From Firmicutes bacterium UBA3920 (GTDB taxonomy: Bacteria > Bacillota > Clostridia > Caldicoprobacterales > Xylanivirgaceae): a DNA stretch of 5,934 nt. Positions 1-5,934 of the stretch are shown in pieces. The DNA lies in NCBI GenBank assembly GCA_002386065.1, contig DGES01000063.1, forward strand, positions 1-5,934, written 5' to 3'. The notes below the pieces were generated by a model, which was given only the letters and a program-made list of their open reading frames with translations, did no database searches and was not told where the DNA came from. The translations under genes were made by a program, and so were the position numbers. Every line of letters begins with the position of its first letter. The first letter of the stretch is position 1.

Positions 1-1
1 G

Positions 2-541
2 ATATATAGAGGTGACTTTGGTGGCGCCGGCGAGATAGGTCATACTATTCTAGAAAAAGATGGAAAGCCATGTTATTGTGGTCAAAAAGGCTGCTTGGAG
101 AGATATGCCAATGAAGAATTTATAGTAAACAGAGCTTTACAACTGGCTAAAGACGACCAAGATTCTAAACTTTTTCATGAAGATGCAGAAAAAATATGGA
201 TAGATGAGGTGCGTGAGGCTGCTAAAATGGGTGATAGGTCAGCAATAAGGGCATATGATGAAGCGGCTCATAATTTGGGATTAGCATTGGTAAGTGTAGT
301 TAATCTCTTTAATATTTCCACTATAATCTTGTCAGGTGAGGCTGCCAATGCAGAAGAATTTGTATTTCCCCCAATATTAGATAGTGTTCGGAATAGTTTT
401 TTTAGTAATTACATAGATATCAATGTAAAGAAATCTCAACTAGGCGACAAGGGCTGGGAATTAGGGACTAGTGCCTTAGTGTTAAGGGAGTTATTTCAGA
501 CACCACTGTATAAAAATCAGCTTACATTACATACATTATAA
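2..541 (+). CDS. ROK-family protein, probable NagC/XylR-type sugar-responsive repressor (C-terminal part, 5' truncated)
   Basis: The reading frame is open from the first base of the window and gives 179 codons before a TAA stop, so the start lies upstream. Near the beginning it reads GGAGEIGH, followed by CYCGQKGCLE. This is the ROK zinc site: a His (codon at 41) and three Cys (codons at 71, 77 and 92), with the same spacing as the zinc ligands of Mlc. A TTG at 95 lies inside this motif (the Leu of GCLE) and is not a start. The rest fits a ROK C-terminal lobe, including LGLALVSVVNLFN followed by IILSGEA, and ends with GTSALVLRELFQTP, a tail typical of ROK repressors. ROK proteins are either sugar kinases or DNA-binding repressors. 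The N-terminus that would show a helix-turn-helix is missing, so 'repressor' is inferred from the tail and from the adjacent transport operon. The gene ends 126 bases before the first permease. Confidence 0.88.
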   Translation: MYRGDFGGAGEIGHTILEKDGKPCYCGQKGCLERYANEEFIVNRALQLAKDDQDSKLFHEDAEKIWIDEVREAAKMGDRSAIRAYDEAAHNLGLALVSVVNLFNISTIILSGEAANAEEFVFPPILDSVRNSFFSNYIDINVKKSQLGDKGWELGTSALVLRELFQTPLYKNQLTLHTL

Positions 542-548
542 ATTTTTC

Positions 549-590
549 AAACTTATTTTCATAACTAAAATTAGTCAAGGAAATAAGTTT
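549..590. repeat. 12-bp inverted repeat after the ROK gene (possible weak terminator or operator)
   Basis: Bases 549-560 (AAACTTATTTTC) pair with 579-590 (GGAAATAAGTTT) over 12 positions, with one G-T pair. A short inner palindrome, ACTAA/TTAGT at 564-568 and 571-575, sits in the loop. It begins 8 bases after the ROK stop codon. The right arm is not followed by a run of T on the + strand, so it is not a standard intrinsic terminator. It could end or protect the ROK transcript, or serve as an operator for a dimeric regulator ahead of the permeases. The symmetry is visible; the function is not. Confidence 0.4.
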
Positions 591-653
591 CGGTTAAAGC
601 TTAAACGATATTCAGGTATATTATCAATTCATATCATATGTATTAAAAATACT

Positions 654-660
654 GGGAGGT
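654..660 (+). promoter_or_regulatory. Ribosome binding site that favours a TTG start for the first permease
   Basis: GGGAGGT lies at 654-660. The ATG at 662 is only two bases beyond GGAGG, which is too close for normal initiation. The in-frame TTG at 668 is eight bases beyond it, the same spacing seen at the second permease (TTG 1643) and the binding protein (ATG 2763). TTG 668 is therefore the better start. Confidence 0.6.
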
Positions 661-667
661 AATGGGA

Positions 668-1621
668 TTGATACCAATTAAACAAAAAGAGATTTCAACA
701 AAAGAATCTAAAGGTAAAGATATACGTAAGATTTTATCGCAACAGAAATATTTAATAGCCATGTCCCTACCATTTGTAATATGGGTCATCATATTTGCAT
801 ATGTACCGTTATGGGGTTGGACCATGGCATTTCAAGATTATAAGCCAGGTATTCCATTTTCAGAGCAAGAATGGGTTGGATTTAAACACTTTTTAAAACT
901 CTTTAATGATCCGATGTTCTTTCTTGCATTGCGAAACACACTAGCAATGAGTTTATTAGGTCTAGTATTTGGTTTTACTCTTCCTATTATATTGGCATTA
1001 CTTCTGAATGAAATAAAAAATCTTACGTTTAAAAAGACAGTTCAGACGATTTCCTATCTACCACATTTTGTATCTTGGGTAGTTGTAGCTAGTATAGTTA
1101 CACAAATGCTTTCAATAAATGGACCTGTAAACAATATACTAATGTCGCTTAATTTAATAGATAAGCCAAAACAATTTTTGATTCAACCAAATTTATTTTG
1201 GTGGATAGTTACTGCTGCCGATGTGTGGAAGGAATTAGGATGGAATTCTATAATATTTTTGGCTGCAATCTCATCTATAAACCCAGAGTTATATGAGGCT
1301 GCAACCGTAGACGGCGCTGGCAGATTTGCTAAGATGCGCTATATTACATTACCAGGTATAATGCCAACTGTAATCGTTATATTGATAATGAACATAGGAA
1401 ATCTTATAAATATAGGATTTGAGAAACAATTATTACTTGGTAATCCTCTAGTAAAGGAATATGCTGATGTACTTGATATATATATATTAAATTATGGTAT
1501 AGGAAGTGGGAGATATTCTTTAGGTACCGCGGCAGGAATGTTTAAATCGCTTGTATCTTTAATACTATTGACTATAGCAAACACTATAAGTAAGAAGACA
1601 ACAGATATAAAGGTTATTTAA
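668..1621 (+). CDS. ABC sugar transporter permease, LplB/YteP-like
   Basis: This is an integral membrane subunit of a carbohydrate importer (binding-protein-dependent, MalF-type position). From TTG 668 it is 317 residues; an ATG at 662 would add two, but its ribosome binding site spacing is poor. A lysine-rich cytoplasmic head (about 1-26) precedes six apparent membrane segments near 30-52, 89-113, 132-148, 176-202, 229-250 and 285-307. The first segment is followed by YVPLWGWTMAFQDYKPG, characteristic of the LplB group. The cytoplasmic EAA loop that docks with the ATPase is at about 210-229 and reads EAATVDGAGRFAKMRYITLP, with the conserved EAA, D-G-A and final P all present. The length is normal for the family. 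The partner permease starts 21 bases downstream, so the two are almost certainly co-transcribed. Family assignment is firm. The substrate is not visible in the permease itself. Confidence 0.93.
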   Translation: MIPIKQKEISTKESKGKDIRKILSQQKYLIAMSLPFVIWVIIFAYVPLWGWTMAFQDYKPGIPFSEQEWVGFKHFLKLFNDPMFFLALRNTLAMSLLGLVFGFTLPIILALLLNEIKNLTFKKTVQTISYLPHFVSWVVVASIVTQMLSINGPVNNILMSLNLIDKPKQFLIQPNLFWWIVTAADVWKELGWNSIIFLAAISSINPELYEAATVDGAGRFAKMRYITLPGIMPTVIVILIMNIGNLINIGFEKQLLLGNPLVKEYADVLDIYILNYGIGSGRYSLGTAAGMFKSLVSLILLTIANTISKKTTDIKVI

Positions 1622-1642
1622 TTATTCAAGGGGGCGAATATT

Positions 1643-2533
1643 TTGAAACGTTCATTTGGCGATATTGCATTTGATGTTGTGAATTACACGATTATGATAG
1701 TTATTGCGATAGTTACATTATATCCTTTTTTACATGTTCTTGCAATTTCATTTAATGATTCTATAGATACAATACGTGGTGGTATTACTATTATACCTAG
1801 GACGTTTACTTTAGAAAATTATAAAAAGATATTGAGTGATCCCATAATAGGATGGGCAACTTTTGTGTCGGCTATGCGGACTTTGATCGGTACTGCAGCG
1901 GGAATTTTATCTACAGCTATGGTGGCGTATGTACTTAGTAGAGAGGATTTCTTTGCAAGAAGATTTGTTTCAGGATTATTTGTAGTGACCATGTATGTAA
2001 GTGGTGGTATGATTCCAAGTTATATGTTGATAAGAAATTTAAACTTATTGAATACATTTTGGGTATATATAATTCCGGGTCTCATAAGTGCTTTTAATGT
2101 CATAATTTTGCGTTCTTATATTGAAGGATTACCCTATGAACTGCAAGAGTCGGCAAAAATAGATGGTGCTAATGATTTTATTATATTTGCTAGGATTGTA
2201 ATGCCACTATGTATACCTGTCATTGCTACTTTATCTCTTTTCATTGCAGTAGGTCATTGGAATTCATGGTTTGATACATATCTCTATTGTTCTTACAATA
2301 AAAAGTTAACTACGTTACAATATGAACTGCAAAAAATACTGGTGAATGCACAATTACAGTTGACTTCAACTCAAGATATACACAGTTATGGTAAAGGTAT
2401 GAAAAAGACAATTTCTCCAGAATCTATACGGATGGCCATGACCGTTGTTGCTACTGTTCCCATTTTGCTTGTTTACCCATTTGTACAAAAATATTTTGTT
2501 CAAGGATTGGTTATAGGTGCTGTTAAGAGTTAA
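1643..2533 (+). CDS. ABC sugar transporter permease, YtcP/LplC-like
   Basis: This is the second membrane subunit of the same importer (MalG-type position), 296 residues. It starts at TTG 1643, eight bases after the ribosome binding site AAGGGGG (1628-1634). The N-terminus (SFGDIAFDVVNYTIM, then LYPFLHVLAISFND) is typical of the YtcP/LplC group. Six membrane segments are apparent near 12-34, 69-98, 108-130, 138-160, 188-206 and 264-284. The EAA loop is at about 169-188 and reads ESAKIDGANDFIIFARIVMP, keeping the D-G-A and P positions; E-S-A in place of E-A-A is common in this branch. GHWNSWFDTYLY (204-215) is another recognisable family block. Downstream, a 229-base gap with its own apparent promoter separates it from the binding-protein gene. 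No ATPase gene accompanies the pair, so a shared ATPase is expected. Confidence 0.93.
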   Translation: MKRSFGDIAFDVVNYTIMIVIAIVTLYPFLHVLAISFNDSIDTIRGGITIIPRTFTLENYKKILSDPIIGWATFVSAMRTLIGTAAGILSTAMVAYVLSREDFFARRFVSGLFVVTMYVSGGMIPSYMLIRNLNLLNTFWVYIIPGLISAFNVIILRSYIEGLPYELQESAKIDGANDFIIFARIVMPLCIPVIATLSLFIAVGHWNSWFDTYLYCSYNKKLTTLQYELQKILVNAQLQLTSTQDIHSYGKGMKKTISPESIRMAMTVVATVPILLVYPFVQKYFVQGLVIGAVKS

Positions 2534-2590
2534 GAATTATTTTAAGTATATATCGATTAAAGTTAATTTTATTTATGGGATTGTTGTATT

Positions 2591-2618
2591 TTGAATGCCT
2601 ATTTTATGAAGTTATAAG
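2591..2618 (+). promoter_or_regulatory. Candidate promoter for the binding-protein gene
   Basis: TTGAAT (2591-2596) and TATAAG (2613-2618) are 16 bases apart. They match the vegetative -35 and -10 consensus at four and five of six positions. Transcription would start near 2624-2626 and leave a leader of about 138 bases. In AT-rich DNA such matches also arise by chance, but the position in a long gap before a gene usually needed in high amounts supports it. Confidence 0.4.
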
Positions 2619-2623
2619 TTGGA

Positions 2624-2641
2624 CAGTGATTTTATTCACTG
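2624..2641 (+). repeat. Small stem-loop at the predicted transcript start
   Basis: CAGTGA (2624-2629) pairs with TCACTG (2636-2641) around a six-base loop. It lies almost exactly where transcription from the candidate promoter would begin. It could be a 5'-end stabilising hairpin or an operator half-site pair. It is not followed by a T run, so it is not a terminator. Confidence 0.35.
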
Positions 2642-2664
2642 CTTAACAAAGATAAACCTTATGT

Positions 2665-2674
2665 AAGGGAGGTG
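2665..2674 (+). promoter_or_regulatory. Orphan Shine-Dalgarno sequence in the leader
   Basis: AAGGGAGGTG is a near-perfect anti-16S match, about 90 bases ahead of the binding-protein start, with no usable start codon after it. TTG at 2690 is immediately followed by a stop, and GTG at 2672 overlaps the site itself. It is flanked by AAACCTT (2654-2660) and AAGGTTT (2685-2691), which can pair and enclose it. Ribosome-binding sites of this kind in leaders can protect mRNA, as the cryIIIA STAB-SD does. That role here is an inference. Confidence 0.4.
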
Positions 2675-2762
2675 AATAAATTTAAAGGTTTGTAGATTTA
2701 CGTTGTAGTATTAGAAAGAAAAGGGGAAAATTGTGAATTTAAGAGAGGAAGGAGACTAAAGC

Positions 2763-4487
2763 ATGAAAAAGGTTTTAAGTATTATCTTGGTAGTGCTGTT
2801 GTTCATGGGAGTGGTTACAGGTTGTAAGAAGACAAAAGATTCTGATTCAACAAAAGAATCTAGATCCAAAGTAGACGAAGAGACACCTGAGGGTTCAGAA
2901 GACGGGGCAAAAGAGCTTTCTAAAGAGCCCATCACATTTACTATGTATAGTGCAGAGTCAAATCCAAATTATGACAATTTTGAAAGTCCGGTTGCCAAGA
3001 AGATCCAAGAGTTGACAGGAGTGACATTGGAGATTGAGTATGAAATGGATGATCCAGCACAGCGTATAGGCATAATGGCAGCTAGTGGCGAATATCCAGA
3101 TTTAGTATACGCAAAGGGGGATTTACTTCCATTGAAAGAGGCAGGTGCTATACTTCAACTAGATGATTTAATAGAAGAGTATGGACCTAATCTTAAAAAA
3201 TTATATGGTGAATATTTGCCTAGGCTTCGGTGGAGTACAGAGGATCCACATATATATTATGTGGGTACTTATCCTGTTTATGAGGTTAGATTAGAACCTG
3301 CTAACCTATTTTGGCTGCAACATGCCGTTGTAAAGGAGTTAGGATATCCTGAGATTAAGACATTAGACGATTTTGAGAAGGCTTTAAAAGACTATTATGC
3401 AAAATATCCACAGATAGAAGGACAAGATACCATACCACTTTCGCTTCTAGCAGATGACTGGAGATTTCTCATATCCGTTACAAATCCAGCGTGGGCAGCA
3501 ACTGGTGGTTCAGATGATGGAGAATGGTATGTAGATCCAGAAACATATGAAGCAGTTCGCCATCTCACCCGAGAAGAAGAAAGGGAATATTTTAGATGGT
3601 TAAATCACATGAATAATGAGGGATTGCTTGATCCTGAGAGTTTTTCTCAGAAAACTGACCAATATGAAGCTAAAATTGCTTCAGGAAGAGTTCTTGCTCT
3701 TGCCGATGCAGACTGGAGTATTGGTTCTCCACAGACTGCATTGAGGGAAGCAGACCTTGAAGAGCGTATGTATGGTCGCTATCCAGTTGTATTAGATGAA
3801 GATACCGAATGTAGGGTAAATCAAAGTCCTGGTTATACTGGTGGTTGGGGTATATCCATTACTACTAGTTGTGAGGATCCTGAGAGGGCAATTGCATTTC
3901 TTGATTGGATGGCTACAGAGGAAGGACAGGTTTTGACACATTGGGGTATTGAGGGAGAACACTGGGAATATAATGCAGATGGCAAGAGGGTATTTTTACC
4001 TGAAATAGATGAAATGCGGCGCACCGATCCAGAATTTGGAAAGAAAACAGGAATAGGCAACTATACCTATCCGTTTCCCCAATGGGGCAATGGCATAAAA
4101 GACTCCACAGGTAATTATGTTCAGCCTGATAGTGAAATAGAAGATATAATAGAAAACTATACAGAAGTAGAAAAGGAAGTGTTGGCAGGATACGGTGCTA
4201 AGGTATGGATGGATCTGTTTCCTAGCCCAGAGGATTTTCCCATAAAACCGTGGGGTGCAACTTGGATGTATAATATAGAAGATCCAGATTTAGTAGATAT
4301 AGACAATAGGGTAACAGATATAGGTATGACCTTGATTCCAAAGGCTATATTGGCATCACCAGATGAATTTGATAGTATATGGGATGAATATTTAAAGAGT
4401 GTAGAAGATGCAGGACTTCCCAAGCTTACAGAGGCAATGAATGATATGATACAGGAGAAGATGGAGCTTTGGGGAACAAAAGAATAA
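2763..4487 (+). CDS. Extracellular solute-binding lipoprotein of the sugar ABC transporter (LplA/YtcQ-like)
   Basis: This is the substrate-capturing subunit, anchored to the outer face of the membrane, 574 residues. ATG 2763 follows AGGAAGGAG (2746-2754) with eight bases between. Residues 1-20 form a lipoprotein signal (KK, hydrophobic core, VVTG) ending at the lipobox Cys21. Residues 22-55 are a charged linker rich in K, S, D and E. The mature domain starts near 56 (PITFTMYSAESNPNY). Family blocks are YPDLVYAKGDLLPLKEAGAI (111-130), LDDLIEEYGPNLKKL, GYTGGWGISI (357-366), the segment beginning EDPERAIAFLDWM (371-383), and a C-terminal WDEYLKSVEDAGLPKLTEAM (540-559). It is somewhat longer than the roughly 500 residues I associate with LplA, as in many oligosaccharide-binding proteins of plant-polymer degraders. 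Many Trp and Tyr residues fit stacking against sugar rings. The preceding permeases and following glycosidase support an oligosaccharide ligand; which one is not shown. Confidence 0.93.
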   Translation: MKKVLSIILVVLLFMGVVTGCKKTKDSDSTKESRSKVDEETPEGSEDGAKELSKEPITFTMYSAESNPNYDNFESPVAKKIQELTGVTLEIEYEMDDPAQRIGIMAASGEYPDLVYAKGDLLPLKEAGAILQLDDLIEEYGPNLKKLYGEYLPRLRWSTEDPHIYYVGTYPVYEVRLEPANLFWLQHAVVKELGYPEIKTLDDFEKALKDYYAKYPQIEGQDTIPLSLLADDWRFLISVTNPAWAATGGSDDGEWYVDPETYEAVRHLTREEEREYFRWLNHMNNEGLLDPESFSQKTDQYEAKIASGRVLALADADWSIGSPQTALREADLEERMYGRYPVVLDEDTECRVNQSPGYTGGWGISITTSCEDPERAIAFLDWMATEEGQVLTHWGIEGEHWEYNADGKRVFLPEIDEMRRTDPEFGKKTGIGNYTYPFPQWGNGIKDSTGNYVQPDSEIEDIIENYTEVEKEVLAGYGAKVWMDLFPSPEDFPIKPWGATWMYNIEDPDLVDIDNRVTDIGMTLIPKAILASPDEFDSIWDEYLKSVEDAGLPKLTEAMNDMIQEKMELWGTKE

Positions 4488-4504
4488 TAGTTTAAAAATT
4501 CCAA

Positions 4505-4544
4505 TTATGTAGCAGGGCTTTAGCTCTAAAGCCCTGCTACATAA
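4505..4544 (+). terminator. Perfect 18-bp stem-loop after the binding-protein gene (partial terminator or mRNA-stabilising hairpin)
   Basis: TTATGTAGCAGGGCTTTA (4505-4522) pairs without mismatch with 4527-4544 around the four-base loop GCTC. It begins 17 bases after the binding-protein stop and ends 44 bases before the glycosidase start. The stem has a GC-rich middle and would be very stable. The bases that follow are AATCACAATA, with no T run, so full Rho-independent termination is unlikely. It more plausibly blocks 3' exonuclease decay of the upstream message or reduces read-through, giving more binding protein than enzyme. Confidence 0.7.
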
Positions 4545-4588
4545 AATCACAATATATGATATATAAAATAAAAGGATGTGGTTTGTAC

Positions 4589-5934
4589 ATGAAATTTACC
4601 AATGGTTTCTGGCTGGTCAGGGAAGGATTTAATATATATAATCCAGCAGAAGCATATGAAGTAAACATAGATGAAAAATCTATTACAGTATACGCACCAT
4701 GTTTTAATGTAAATCATAGAGGACAGACGTTAAAAGGTCCTGTGATAACTGTTCGACTCTCATCTCCAATGCCTGAGGTAATACGGGTACAAGCTTACCA
4801 CTTTAAAGGAGGCTTAGAGAAGAAGCCCTCATTTAAAATAAATGAAGAGAGTCATGCAAAGATCGATATAAGTGAAAATGAGAATGAAATTGTATTAAAA
4901 AGTGGCAGACTAAATGCGAGGTTATCTAAGGAACAATGGGGAATTAAGTTTTTTGACGAAGACAGATATCTTACAGATTCTGGGACAAAGAATTTAGGTT
5001 ATATAACTTCTGATGACGGCAAGAGTTATATGCGTGAGCAACTACATCTAGATGTGGATGAGTATGTTTATGGGTTAGGTGAACGTTTTACTCCTTTCGT
5101 AAAAAATGGTCAGGTCGTAGATATTTGGAATGCAGATGGTGGGACAAGTTCAGAACAGGCATATAAAAATATTCCATTCTATATAACCAATAAGGGATAT
5201 GGCGTTTTTGTTGCCCATCCAGAGCTAGTATCTTTTGAAGTTGGTTCGGAGAATGTTTCTAGGACACAGTTTAGTGTGTCAGATGAATATTTGGAATACT
5301 ATATTATAAATGGTCCTACTATGAAAGATGTGCTAGATAATTATACAAATTTAACAGGTAAACCAGCACTTCCACCACCATGGTCATTTGGATTGTGGCT
5401 ATCTACTTCTTTTGTAACTGATTATGATGAAAAGACGGTTACTAGCTTTATAGAAGGTATGGAAGAAAGAAATATCCCCCTTAGCGTATTTCACTTTGAC
5501 TGTTTTTGGATGCGAGAATTTCATTGGTGTGATTTTGAATGGGATGCTAGAGTGTTTCCTGATCCTGAGGGTATGTTAAAGCGATTAAAAGGTAGGGGAC
5601 TTAAGATATCGGTTTGGATTAATCCCTATATATCTCAGCAATCAAAATTGTTTGATGAAGCTATGGAAAAGGGATATCTTTTAAAAAGACCAAATGGAGA
5701 TGTTTGGCAATGGGATTTATGGCAACCGGCAATGGGTATTGTGGACTTTACTAATCCAGGAGCTAGGGAATGGTATGCTAATCATCTGAAGCGATTACTA
5801 GACATGGGAGTAGATTGCTTTAAGACAGATTTTGGAGAGCGAATTCCCACTGATATTGTATATTATGATGGTTCCGATCCTGAAAAAATGCATAATTACT
5901 ATACTTATTTATATAATAAGACAGTATTTGATGT
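4589..5934 (+). CDS. Glycoside hydrolase family 31, YicI-like alpha-xylosidase (N-terminal 448 codons, runs off the window)
   Basis: This is a retaining alpha-glycosidase that releases terminal alpha-linked sugar, probably xylose, in the cytoplasm; no signal peptide is present. ATG 4589 gives MKFTNGFWLVREG, matching the YicI N-terminus. An in-frame TTG at 4583 sits closer to the weak AAAGGA site (4571-4576) and is an alternative. The frame stays open to the end, so the stop is outside; YicI is about 770 residues. Residues 1 to about 255 are the N-terminal beta domain with YGLGER (161-166) and WNAD (180-183). The catalytic barrel begins near PPPW (262-265). Further landmarks are FHFDCFW (D304, C305, F306), VWINPYI (W343) and KTDFGERIPTD, in which D414 is the catalytic nucleophile. 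These correspond to YicI D185, D306, C307, F308, W345, K414 and D416 with a constant two-residue offset. The acid/base Asp lies beyond the window. The C-F pair is the known mark of alpha-xyloside rather than alpha-glucoside preference. Confidence 0.93.
   Translation, partial: MKFTNGFWLVREGFNIYNPAEAYEVNIDEKSITVYAPCFNVNHRGQTLKGPVITVRLSSPMPEVIRVQAYHFKGGLEKKPSFKINEESHAKIDISENENEIVLKSGRLNARLSKEQWGIKFFDEDRYLTDSGTKNLGYITSDDGKSYMREQLHLDVDEYVYGLGERFTPFVKNGQVVDIWNADGGTSSEQAYKNIPFYITNKGYGVFVAHPELVSFEVGSENVSRTQFSVSDEYLEYYIINGPTMKDVLDNYTNLTGKPALPPPWSFGLWLSTSFVTDYDEKTVTSFIEGMEERNIPLSVFHFDCFWMREFHWCDFEWDARVFPDPEGMLKRLKGRGLKISVWINPYISQQSKLFDEAMEKGYLLKRPNGDVWQWDLWQPAMGIVDFTNPGAREWYANHLKRLLDMGVDCFKTDFGERIPTDIVYYDGSDPEKMHNYYTYLYNKTVFD

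Noticed and set aside
599..614. CcpA catabolite-response-like site around TTAAACGATATT
   Set aside because: Only the central AA-CG-T part fits; the outer TG and CA bases of the consensus are missing on both sides.
643..825. Minus-strand open frame of 60 codons overlapping the start of the first permease
   Set aside because: It lies opposite a clear family member, has no recognisable domain and has no sensible ribosome binding site.
2837..2861. 7-bp inverted repeat AGATTCT/AGAATCT inside the lipoprotein linker region
   Set aside because: It is short, within coding sequence and explained by repeated Ser, Lys and Asp codons.
3833..4504. Two minus-strand open frames (3833-4060 and 4157-4504) under the binding-protein gene
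   Set aside because: They are antisense shadows of a strongly conserved coding region, with serine- and proline-rich nonsense-like translations and no family resemblance.
4551..4570. TATAAA-like -10 box just ahead of the glycosidase
   Set aside because: This is a simple AT-rich run with no -35-like sequence at the right distance, so a separate promoter is not supported.
1..5934. CRISPR arrays, tRNA/rRNA genes, transposases, phage or toxin-antitoxin genes
   Set aside because: None was seen on reading both strands; coding content is fully accounted for by sugar-uptake genes.

Overview
The window is AT-rich. It has strong purine-rich ribosome binding sites, TTG start codons, a short-signal lipoprotein and LplB/YtcP-type permeases. 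Together these point to a low-GC Firmicute, most likely a plant-polysaccharide-using member of the Clostridia or a relative; the exact genus cannot be read from the sequence. All genes are on the + strand, both ends of the window cut a gene, and no gap between genes exceeds about 230 bases.

Layout: (1) 2-541 is the C-terminal part of a ROK-family protein, most likely a NagC/XylR-type sugar-responsive repressor. (2) 542-667 is a spacer with a 12-bp inverted repeat just after the ROK stop. (3) 668-1621 and 1643-2533 are two ABC sugar-transporter permeases (LplB-like, then YtcP/LplC-like), 21 bases apart. (4) 2534-2762 is a 229-base leader with a plausible promoter, a small hairpin at the predicted transcript start and an orphan Shine-Dalgarno sequence. 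(5) 2763-4487 is a large extracytoplasmic sugar-binding lipoprotein. (6) 4505-4544 is a perfect 18-bp stem-loop. (7) 4589 to the window end is the first 448 codons of a GH31 glycosidase that matches the YicI alpha-xylosidase group at every active-site position I could place.

The genes make biological sense together. The lipoprotein captures an oligosaccharide outside the cell, the two permeases carry it in, and the cytoplasmic GH31 enzyme (no signal peptide) removes a terminal alpha-linked sugar, probably xylose. The upstream ROK protein probably senses a product and controls the set. No ATPase gene is present, as is usual for this transporter class, which normally borrows a shared MsmX-type ATPase encoded elsewhere. 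The likely diet is xyloglucan-derived or other alpha-xylosyl oligosaccharides; this is inferred from the GH31 subtype, not shown directly.

I found no convincing undescribed system. This is a recognisable carbohydrate-utilisation locus. The parts most worth a second look are non-coding: the leader of the binding-protein gene and the strong stem-loop after it, which together could set a high and separate level of the binding protein.
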